A stretch of 5,300 nt of DNA from contig CALYSG010000118.1 of NCBI GenBank assembly GCA_945485605.1, positions 1 through 5,300 of the forward strand. Direction: 5' to 3'. Origin of the DNA: an uncultured Clostridia bacterium. GTDB taxonomy: Bacteria > Bacillota > Clostridia > Oscillospirales > CAG-272. Of this stretch, positions 1 through 5,300 are shown in pieces. Positions within the stretch are counted from its first letter, which is position 1, and each line of letters opens with the position of its first letter. The translations under genes were made by a program, and so were the position numbers. The notes below the pieces were generated by a model that was not told the DNA's origin, did no database searches, and saw only the letters and a list, made by a program, of their open reading frames with translations.

Positions 1-2182
1 GAACGGCATTAAATTCTCCAATCGAGCGGATCTTTCACTTAAGGATGTTCTGTTCAACCTTTATGTCCTGCTCGATCCTATCTATACGGGTTCTTCGACC
101 CTTTATTCGGTCAATATCCGCGGGCTTAACGCCTACCGTGCACAGTCTGCCGATGAAAATCAGCAGAAGCAGATGGATCAGTACTTCAACAACGAGGCTG
201 CCGCAAGGATCACCGAGGTAGTCGACTGGTGCAATGACGAAAGTTCAAAGAGAGAAGATATGACCGACAGAATGAAGGCAGTCATATCTAAGGCTGAGGA
301 GCTCTTCCGTAGCGAGCTTGAGACCGACTGGGCAAGTGCGACGTCGACATCTCTCGATTCGTACGAGAAGTACGGCTTCACAGAGTCCTGGCAGATATTC
401 CTCTACAACGAGGGCCTTATCACCGTTAAGGTAGAGAAGGATCCCGACACGAAGGAAACCAAGTACACGACCGATTACTTCGGCTATGATAAGCCCGATG
501 TCGATCACTCGAAAGAGGCTATGATCGAGACGGTCTACAAGGCAAATATGGAAGTTTCCACCCTTTCGGCTTACAAGACCAAGCTCAAGGCTGTTGTTGC
601 CGGTGGTTGGGCTACCGCATCAAAGCTCAAGGAATACTTCAAGAGCGTCGCTATCTCGGAATACTTCAGCGATCCCGCAAAGAAGGGCGTTCCGAATATC
701 TCGGGTATCACTACTTATAAGGCAAGCCAGCTCCCCGATGAGGGCGGCAAGACCATCGATCTCGGTGAAGAGTGCGATGTACTTAAGATAATCGTCGACG
801 GTGTCGACCCGAAGGCTATTTACAACTTCTCATTCACGGTCGCTCCCATGAGCTACTATTCGACCGAAGAGCAGATCAAGGCTTTCTCGGTGGAGAATAA
901 CAATTTCGGCGTCAAGTTCTCGGATACCGACTTTTTCAACCAGCTCCAGATGAAGCAGGTCCCGGTCGGTGCGGGTCCCTACAAAGCATCGAACGCCAAC
1001 ACCACCTGCGAGGCTGAATCCGCTATCCCCGCAAAGAACGAATTCTTCGCAAATAACGTTGTTTATTACGAGAGAAACAATAACTTCTATACCGTTTTCG
1101 GCTCCGATAAGTCGAAAAACGCAAAGATCAGAAAGGTCCGTTATAAGGTAATTTCCACAGACCAGATGTTTGACGCTGTTACCGGCTCTGTGCCGGAGGT
1201 ATACTACTCCGAGCCGCAGGCGACCAGCACGAATATCAATAAACTGAAGAATGCCGCAAATACCGACTACGACCTTGCCAACAACCTCGGTTACGGTTAT
1301 ATCGGTGTTAACGCAAGCAAGATAAAGGATATCAATATCCGTCGCGCGATAATGTACTGCATGGACATCGGACTCTGCCTTGACTACTACGGCGGAAGCG
1401 AATTCGCAAGTATACTTTACCGTTCGATGTCGGAAAACTCGTGGGCTTATCCGAAGGGGTGCATGCCTTACTACGGTGAAATGTCCTACGATGATTGTGA
1501 GTATGACAGCAACGGTAACCTTATAAAGGTCGGCAAGTTCAACGATGAGCTTGCAAAGGAATCGGCGTTTGCCGCTGCAAAGAAGGCGGGATACAATCTC
1601 GATACCGCATCAGGCAAGCTTAAGAACGCCAATGGCGAGATGCTGACCTTCACCTTTACGATTGCCGGCGATTCCAACGATCACCCCGCATATCAGACGA
1701 TGCAGAAAGCCGCAAACCTTCTTAACGATATCGGATTCGATGTAACTGTCACGAAGGACGCGTACGCGCTCTCGAAGCTCGCGTCGGGCGGACTCCAGGT
1801 CTGGGCGGCTGCATGGTCGTCGACGATCGACCCGGATATGTATCAGGTCTATCACAAGAAGTCCAGCGCTACCTCGATAAAGAACTGGGGCTTCCCGTAC
1901 ATCGAGGAAGAGGGCACTGCAGAAGAGAAGAAGATGCTCGACGATCTGGCATACCTTATTGAGGATGCCCGTTCTACGGTCGATCAGGGATACCGTAAGG
2001 AGAAATATTCCGAGGCACTCGACCTTGTAATGAGCATGGCAGTCGAGCTCGCTACCTATCAGAGAAAGAACCTCTTCATCTGGAACTCGGCAGTAATTGA
2101 CTCCGAAACGCTTTGCGAAGCAACGGCATATCAGTCCCCGCTTTCAAAGATCTGGGAAGTCAGTCTGAAAGAGACTAAATGA
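1..2182 (+). CDS. Peptide-type ABC transporter solute-binding protein (SBP_bac_5 / OppA-like), 5' partial
   Basis: This is the C-terminal 726 residues of an extracytoplasmic solute-binding protein; the frame is open from base 2 and stops with TGA at 2180-2182. The start, signal peptide and any lipobox lie upstream. Family hallmarks are visible in order: the NGIKFSNRADLSLKDVLFNL segment (residues 1-20), matching the 'kFhdGtplTAeDV' block of OppA/DppA proteins; AIYNFSFTVAPMSYYS (272-287); PVGAGPYKAS (321-330); GYGYIGVNASKIKDINIRRA (430-449), the conserved lobe-hinge block; and AAWSSTIDPDMYQVYHKKS (603-621) near the C-terminus. Residues about 47-230 form a charged, mostly helical stretch absent from canonical OppA, so the protein is much larger than the usual 500-600 residues. 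It probably delivers a peptide-like ligand to the downstream OppB-OppC permease; the real ligand cannot be read from sequence, and nickel or sugar-oligomer members share this family. Isoleucine is mainly ATC, consistent with strong expression. Confidence 0.93.
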   Translation, partial: NGIKFSNRADLSLKDVLFNLYVLLDPIYTGSSTLYSVNIRGLNAYRAQSADENQQKQMDQYFNNEAAARITEVVDWCNDESSKREDMTDRMKAVISKAEELFRSELETDWASATSTSLDSYEKYGFTESWQIFLYNEGLITVKVEKDPDTKETKYTTDYFGYDKPDVDHSKEAMIETVYKANMEVSTLSAYKTKLKAVVAGGWATASKLKEYFKSVAISEYFSDPAKKGVPNISGITTYKASQLPDEGGKTIDLGEECDVLKIIVDGVDPKAIYNFSFTVAPMSYYSTEEQIKAFSVENNNFGVKFSDTDFFNQLQMKQVPVGAGPYKASNANTTCEAESAIPAKNEFFANNVVYYERNNNFYTVFGSDKSKNAKIRKVRYKVISTDQMFDAVTGSVPEVYYSEPQATSTNINKLKNAANTDYDLANNLGYGYIGVNASKIKDINIRRAIMYCMDIGLCLDYYGGSEFASILYRSMSENSWAYPKGCMPYYGEMSYDDCEYDSNGNLIKVGKFNDELAKESAFAAAKKAGYNLDTASGKLKNANGEMLTFTFTIAGDSNDHPAYQTMQKAANLLNDIGFDVTVTKDAYALSKLASGGLQVWAAAWSSTIDPDMYQVYHKKSSATSIKNWGFPYIEEEGTAEEKKMLDDLAYLIEDARSTVDQGYRKEKYSEALDLVMSMAVELATYQRKNLFIWNSAVIDSETLCEATAYQSPLSKIWEVSLKETK

Positions 2183-2193
2183 CGTCCTGAGCG

Positions 2194-2236
2194 AAAGGAG
2201 AACGCCGCCCGGAGCGGCGGTCTCCCTTTGCTTTTT
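2194..2236 (+). terminator. Intrinsic terminator-like hairpin between binding protein and permease
   Basis: It lies 11 bases after the binding-protein stop. The left arm 2194-2208 pairs with the right arm 2214-2229: six GC pairs (CGCCGC/GCGGCG) round the loop CCGGA, one A-G mismatch (2202/2220), six further pairs (GGAGAA side with TCTCC), a bulged C at 2226 and three A-T pairs. It is followed by CTTTTT (2231-2236). The permease genes follow on the same strand with no convincing promoter seen in the gap, so it probably acts as a partial terminator that lets some transcripts through and lowers permease level relative to the binding protein. It could also protect the 3' end of the binding-protein mRNA. 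The structure is read directly; its effect is inferred. Confidence 0.82.
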
Positions 2237-2248
2237 CAATCGGGCATC

Positions 2249-2338
2249 CGGGATCGTATCCCGCAGACAGACATGTTGACAAAAAGACTTGCCCGAAGGG
2301 GCACGATTCCAAAACCAACAGAGCCGCCGCATGGCGGT
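2249..2338 (+). other. Series of short hairpins in the oppB leader region
   Basis: Three small perfect inverted repeats follow the terminator in the gap before oppB: CGGGAT-CGT-ATCCCG (2249-2263), TGCCC-GAAG-GGGCA (2290-2303) and CCGCC-GCAT-GGCGG (2324-2337, with a possible extra G-T pair at 2323/2338). The last ends three bases before the oppB ribosome binding site, so it could influence translation initiation or block exonucleases after processing. No known riboswitch or T-box consensus is recognised. Apart from these, the terminator and the ribosome binding site, nothing else is seen in 2183-2351. Function is unknown; stems of 5-6 pairs can occur by chance. Confidence 0.4.
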
Positions 2339-2340
2339 AT

Positions 2341-2345
2341 GGGAG
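2341..2345 (+). promoter_or_regulatory. Ribosome binding site of the oppB-type gene
   Basis: GGGAG lies six bases before ATG 2352. It decides the start: the frame is open back to a TTG at 2289 and contains another ATG at 2331, but neither gives the normal OppB N-terminus, and only ATG 2352 has both this site and the typical 'M-x-x-Y-I-I-K-R-L-L' opening. Confidence 0.75.
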
Positions 2346-2351
2346 ATTAAA

Positions 2352-3344
2352 ATGACACAGTACATAATCAAACGACTGTTAATTTCTATACTGATACTTT
2401 TCCTGGTATCATTTCTGATGTACGGTCTGATACGGTTACTGCCGAACGACTATGTCGATCAGAAATTCCAGTCACAGCTTGAGCAGGGAACTGTAAGCGA
2501 AGAGGACATATTGGCTATGAAGGAGCAGTACGGACTTGACGACAACTCGCTTTGGGGAATAATCAAGGGTTACTTCAAATGGCTCGGAAATGCTCTTCGC
2601 GGAGATCTCGGAATGTCCTTCAAGTACAACGCTCCCGTGGCTGAGGTCATATCGACCTATATGTGGATATCATTTGCCATATCGTTTATTGCATTGATAC
2701 TTGAATTTATAATAGCGATACCGTTAGGCGTCGTTTCGGCAACGCATCAGTACGGAATCTCCGATTACGCGGTGACCGTGTTCGCGATGATGGGCATATC
2801 TCTTCCGTCCTTCTTCCTCGGGTCGCTTTTGATAAAGATATTCTATGTTGACCTCGGCTGGTTCCCACAGGGCGGACTTGTCAGTGCAACGAACGATCTT
2901 ACGGGTTTTGCGGGAGCCATGGATGTGGCATGGCACTGTGTGCTTCCGATGGTGACGCTCGTTATCCTCTCTATCGGGGGAATGATGAGATACACGAGAA
3001 CGAACACGCTGGAGGTACTCAACTCGGACTACATACGTACCGCCCGTGCAAAGGGACTTTCCGAACACACGGTAATATACAAGCATGTTTTCCGCAACAC
3101 AATGATCCCTCTCGTAACTACCATGGCGGGAATACTGCCGAGCCTCTTCTCCGGAGCTATGATAACAGAAGAGATATTTGCCCTCCCCGGTATCGGTCAG
3201 ATGGCATATCAGGCACTTAAGGCGGGCGATATTCCGTTCATAATGGGTTACAATATGTTCCTTGCAATACTTACGGTCATAGGTACTTTCTTTACGGATA
3301 TTGCTTATATGATCGTTGACCCGCGCGTTAAGCTCAACAAATGA
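2352..3344 (+). CDS. oppB: OppB/DppB-type ABC transporter permease
   Basis: Integral membrane permease of a peptide-type importer, 330 residues, a normal OppB/DppB length. It starts MTQYIIKRLLISILILFLVS, the standard basic-then-hydrophobic first segment of this family. Likely membrane segments are about residues 9-30, 104-130, 138-162, 194-212, 251-272 and 298-322, with an extracytoplasmic loop at 31-100 carrying the conserved GDLGMSFKYNAPV block (84-96). The cytoplasmic EAA coupling loop, SDYIRTARAKGLSEHTVIYK (225-244), would contact the ATPase; it is followed by the family blocks ITEEIFALPGIGQMAYQAL (271-289) and IVDPRVKLNK at the C-terminus. It should form the channel heterodimer with the OppC protein encoded 23 bases downstream. 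Isoleucine is mostly ATA (24 of 36), unlike the binding-protein gene. Opp, Dpp and App versions cannot be told apart, so the symbol is family-level. Confidence 0.93.
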   Translation: MTQYIIKRLLISILILFLVSFLMYGLIRLLPNDYVDQKFQSQLEQGTVSEEDILAMKEQYGLDDNSLWGIIKGYFKWLGNALRGDLGMSFKYNAPVAEVISTYMWISFAISFIALILEFIIAIPLGVVSATHQYGISDYAVTVFAMMGISLPSFFLGSLLIKIFYVDLGWFPQGGLVSATNDLTGFAGAMDVAWHCVLPMVTLVILSIGGMMRYTRTNTLEVLNSDYIRTARAKGLSEHTVIYKHVFRNTMIPLVTTMAGILPSLFSGAMITEEIFALPGIGQMAYQALKAGDIPFIMGYNMFLAILTVIGTFFTDIAYMIVDPRVKLNK

Positions 3345-3351
3345 TCGGAAA

Positions 3352-3358
3352 GGAAGGA
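3352..3358 (+). promoter_or_regulatory. Ribosome binding site of the oppC-type gene
   Basis: GGAAGGA lies nine bases before ATG 3368, within a purine-rich run from 3347. It favours 3368 over the in-frame ATG at 3341, which overlaps the oppB stop (ATGA) but has no Shine-Dalgarno-like sequence upstream. Start at 3341 by translational coupling remains possible and would add nine residues. Confidence 0.65.
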
Positions 3359-3367
3359 TCTGTTTCA

Positions 3368-4486
3368 ATGGATGATCTCAACGGAATAAACGGATTGAAC
3401 GACGAAGTCCTTCCCCCGGACTTCAATGAAGAAAGCGAGTCGGAAAGCCTTTCGGACAACGTAAAGATAATATCTCCGACAAGGCTCGTTCTGAAGCGTT
3501 TCTTCAGATCAAAGCTCAGCGTAGTGGGACTTTGCATAATGATAGGACTGTTGCTTTTCTGTTTCCTCGGACCTATATTCGTCGGTTGGGGAGAGGATGA
3601 GGTTGACAGCAACCCGGGTGCCGTTATTTATACGCCCATGGAAAAGAAATTCAAGGGTGCTGACGGAAAGGAATATTCGGTATACTATGTCTCCGAATAC
3701 CAGCAACAGCAGAACATCTACGCCCCATGTTTCTCTTCTTCGACCGATGCAGACGGAAATACGAGATATCACGTTCTCGGTACGGATGACAAGGGTATGG
3801 ACGTTCTGGCACGTCTTATGTACGGCGGCAGGATCTCGCTCTCGCTGTCGGTGCTTACGGTTCTCGTAAACACTATGCTCGGAGTCATACTCGGAGGCAT
3901 CGCGGGATTTTTCGGCAAGTGGGTAGATATGCTTATCATGCGTATAGTCGATATAATCAACTGTATCCCGACGCTTCCGATACTTCTCATCATCGGAGCT
4001 ATCCTGAACGCTTACAATTCAAAGGGGCAGGCGGTCTTTATAGACAAGACCTATAATATTTACATACTTATGGGTGTTCTGACCCTCATTTCATGGACGG
4101 GCGGCGCAAGGCTCGTCAGAGGTCAGATACTTTACCTGCGTGAACAGGAATATATGACCGCGGCGGAGTCGCTCGGACTTCCGACATGGCATAAGATCTT
4201 CAAGCACCTCGTCCCGAACGTGCTGCCGCAGCTGATAGTCTCGATGACTCTTTCGCTCGGAAGCATGATACTTTATGAGGCAACGCTCGGATACCTTGAT
4301 CTCGGTGTCCCGTATCCGAAAGCCTCGTGGGGCAATATCATAAACCTTGCCAAGAAGACCGATATCCTGAGCTACTACCCGAATATATGGGTGCCGAGCG
4401 GTATCTGCATAGTTCTCGCGGTTCTGGCATTCAACTTTATCGGCGACGGTCTGCGCGACGCGCTTGACCCGAAGATGAAACGCTGA
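3368..4486 (+). CDS. oppC: OppC/DppC-type ABC transporter permease
   Basis: Second permease subunit, 372 residues from ATG 3368 (381 if ATG 3341 is used), longer than the usual 300-320. Residues 1-32 are a strongly acidic cytoplasmic tail with an ESESES run (21-27) and no basic residue. The OppC_N-like region follows (about 36-75: SPTRLVLKRFFRSKLSVVGL then TM1 at about 51-72). An extended extracytoplasmic loop (73-136) precedes the family signature HVLGTDDKGMDVLARLMYGG (135-154), where Met replaces the common Arg of G-R-D. Further membrane segments lie at about 158-181, 187-213, 231-244, 286-304 and 342-359. The EAA loop is EQEYMTAAESLGLPTWHKIF (259-278), and the C-terminus, FNFIGDGLRDALDPKMKR, is typical. 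It pairs with OppB as the translocation channel and sits in an operon between the oppB- and oppD-type genes. Confidence 0.93.
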   Translation: MDDLNGINGLNDEVLPPDFNEESESESLSDNVKIISPTRLVLKRFFRSKLSVVGLCIMIGLLLFCFLGPIFVGWGEDEVDSNPGAVIYTPMEKKFKGADGKEYSVYYVSEYQQQQNIYAPCFSSSTDADGNTRYHVLGTDDKGMDVLARLMYGGRISLSLSVLTVLVNTMLGVILGGIAGFFGKWVDMLIMRIVDIINCIPTLPILLIIGAILNAYNSKGQAVFIDKTYNIYILMGVLTLISWTGGARLVRGQILYLREQEYMTAAESLGLPTWHKIFKHLVPNVLPQLIVSMTLSLGSMILYEATLGYLDLGVPYPKASWGNIINLAKKTDILSYYPNIWVPSGICIVLAVLAFNFIGDGLRDALDPKMKR

Positions 4487-4491
4487 GGAGG
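4486..4491 (+). promoter_or_regulatory. Ribosome binding site of the oppD-type gene
   Basis: A perfect AGGAGG overlaps the last base of the oppC stop codon (TGA 4484-4486) and lies eight bases before ATG 4500. This strong site fixes the start at 4500 and therefore shows that the unusual basic N-terminal extension of the ATPase is translated. The overlap with the stop suggests coupled translation. Confidence 0.85.
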
Positions 4492-4499
4492 ACGGTAAA

Positions 4500-5300
4500 A
4501 TGGCTGATAACAAACACTACCTGTCTGCCGGCGATCTTCGCAAGATAGCAAGGGAAAACAGAAGGCAGACAAAACTATTTGAAAAAAAGAAGCACCGCAA
4601 GGCTCCCGAGTCGGAATATACGACGGAGATGAAGGACCCGGCGAATATCCTTGAGATAGAGAATCTTCACACCTACTTTTTCACCGATGCCGGAACGGTA
4701 AAATCGGTCAACGGAGTATCTTTCAATGTTCCGCAGGGTAAGATCGTCGGCGTTGTCGGCGAATCGGGCTGCGGGAAGAGCGTTACATCGCTTTCGGTTA
4801 TGCAACTTGTTCAGGCACCGCAGGGGCAGATCGTCGAGGGTTCAATAAGGTTCAGAACATCTGACGTTGTGCTCGATAAATCGGGTAAGCCGATCCCCGT
4901 TTACGAGACCGAAGTCGATGAGGACGGCAAAGAAAAGGTCGTTACAAAGAATGTGACCGATAAGCATGGTAAAACAACGGAGGTCCCCGTTCAGAAGATC
5001 GGTCGTGACGGACTTCCGATGTTCAAGACCGAAGAAAAGGTCTTTGATATCGCGAAAATGCCTGTCGCCGATATGCGAAAGATCCGCGGCAGAGAGATCT
5101 CTATGATCTTTCAGGAGCCGATGACGAGCCTTAATCCGGTCTTCACGATCGGATATCAGCTTGACGAGGTCATACTTATAAATAACCCCGGCGCAACGCG
5201 CGAGAGCGCGAAGAAGCGCAGTATCGAGATGCTGAACGAGGTCGGTATCGCAATGCCCGAGGCTGTCTATAAGAAATATCCGCACGAGCTTTCGGGAGGC
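4500..5300 (+). CDS. oppD: OppD/DppD-type ABC transporter ATPase, 3' partial
   Basis: First 267 residues of the cytoplasmic ATPase that powers the importer; the frame runs off the window end. Residues 1-48 are a basic extension (net charge about +8 over residues 1-36) before the normal OppD beginning ILEIENLHTYFF (50-61). Walker A is GESGCGKS (87-94), the Q-loop region IFQEPMTSLNPVFTIG (203-218, with Gln205), and the last four residues are the LSGG signature (264-267), preceded by the expected YPHE. Walker B, H-loop and the C-terminal oligopeptide domain are outside the window. Between the strand GSIRFRT (114-120) and the block VFDIAKMPVADMRKIRG (181-197), which is close together in ordinary OppD, lies an insertion of about 59 residues made of four 14-residue repeats with D-x-x-G-K turns. 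An OppF partner may follow. The Opp versus Dpp assignment is family-level only. Confidence 0.92.
   Translation, partial: MADNKHYLSAGDLRKIARENRRQTKLFEKKKHRKAPESEYTTEMKDPANILEIENLHTYFFTDAGTVKSVNGVSFNVPQGKIVGVVGESGCGKSVTSLSVMQLVQAPQGQIVEGSIRFRTSDVVLDKSGKPIPVYETEVDEDGKEKVVTKNVTDKHGKTTEVPVQKIGRDGLPMFKTEEKVFDIAKMPVADMRKIRGREISMIFQEPMTSLNPVFTIGYQLDEVILINNPGATRESAKKRSIEMLNEVGIAMPEAVYKKYPHELSGG
4869..5036 (+). repeat. Four tandem 14-residue (42-base) coding repeats inside the oppD-type gene
   Basis: OppD residues 124-137, 138-151, 152-165 and 166-179 align with an exact 14-residue period. Gly is invariant at 129, 143, 157 and 171; Asp occupies the position three before it in units 1-3 (126, 140, 154; Gly168 in unit 4); Lys follows the Gly in units 1-3; Val sits five after the Gly in units 1-3 (134, 148, 162). 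The DNA units have diverged (codons differ, for example GATAAATCGGGTAAG against GATGAGGACGGCAAA), so the repeat is old rather than a fresh slippage event. D-x-x-G-K followed by alternating polar and hydrophobic residues suggests successive beta-hairpins. Unit 4 is the most degenerate. Confidence 0.7.

Noticed and set aside
173..175. ATG as the start of the binding-protein gene
   Set aside because: The frame is open to the window edge and the 57 residues before this ATG match conserved solute-binding-protein blocks, so the real start is upstream of the window.
2276..2281. Perfect TTGACA as a possible -35 box for a promoter of the permease genes
   Set aside because: At 16-18 bases downstream only GGGGCA, GGGCAC or GGCACG is found, nothing like a -10 box; a weak ACGATT would need a 21-base spacer.
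2273..2350. A 25-codon open frame (MLTKRLARRGTIPKPTEPPH and five more residues) ending one base before the oppB ATG, like a leader peptide
   Set aside because: It has no Shine-Dalgarno-like sequence before its ATG, it lies after rather than before the terminator, and an open frame of this length is expected often by chance.
2289..2351. Upstream extension of the oppB-type gene from TTG 2289 or ATG 2331
   Set aside because: The added residues do not resemble an OppB N-terminus, and the GGGAG ribosome binding site is correctly placed only for ATG 2352.
2724..3368. A 214-codon antisense open frame across the oppB-type gene
   Set aside because: Its product is Arg/His/Tyr-rich without recognisable family features and lies opposite a strongly conserved permease; it is a shadow of codon bias.
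4842..5285. A 147-codon antisense open frame across the oppD-type gene
   Set aside because: The plus strand carries Walker A, Q-loop and signature motifs in one uninterrupted frame; the antisense frame shows no recognisable domain.

Overview
This window holds a single, entirely plus-strand, peptide-type (Opp/Dpp/App class) ABC importer locus, cut at both ends. The protein families, the architecture (a large extracellular solute-binding protein followed by permease, permease and ATPase), the purine-rich AGGAGG-type ribosome binding sites and the mixed mid-GC codon use suggest an anaerobic Bacillota bacterium of class Clostridia, for example a gut or rumen Oscillospirales-type organism. The organism call is an inference from family resemblance, not from a marker gene.

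Layout: positions 1-2182 carry the C-terminal 726 residues of an SBP_bac_5-type solute-binding protein whose start and signal peptide lie upstream. Positions 2183-2351 are a 169-base, hairpin-rich gap with a strong intrinsic-terminator-like structure directly after the binding-protein stop codon. Positions 2352-3344 encode an OppB-type permease and 3368-4486 an OppC-type permease. Positions 4500-5300 encode the first 267 residues of an OppD-type ATPase. The window ends exactly on the LSGG signature motif, so Walker B, the H-loop, the C-terminal oligopeptide-transporter domain and any partner ATPase (OppF-like) would lie downstream.

How it works: the binding protein captures a peptide-like ligand outside the membrane and docks on the OppB-OppC channel, and OppD (normally with OppF) hydrolyses ATP to drive import. 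The three transporter genes are tightly packed (gaps of 23 and 13 bases) and probably co-translated. The terminator between binding protein and permease, together with a clear switch in isoleucine codon preference (ATC in the binding protein, ATA in the permease), fits the usual need for many binding proteins per membrane complex.

Nothing here is a clearly new system. The most unusual points are lineage-type additions to a standard importer: a four-unit, exactly 14-residue tandem repeat inserted in the OppD nucleotide-binding domain between Walker A and the Q-loop; oppositely charged N-terminal tails on OppC and OppD; and a roughly 185-residue helical insertion in the binding protein.
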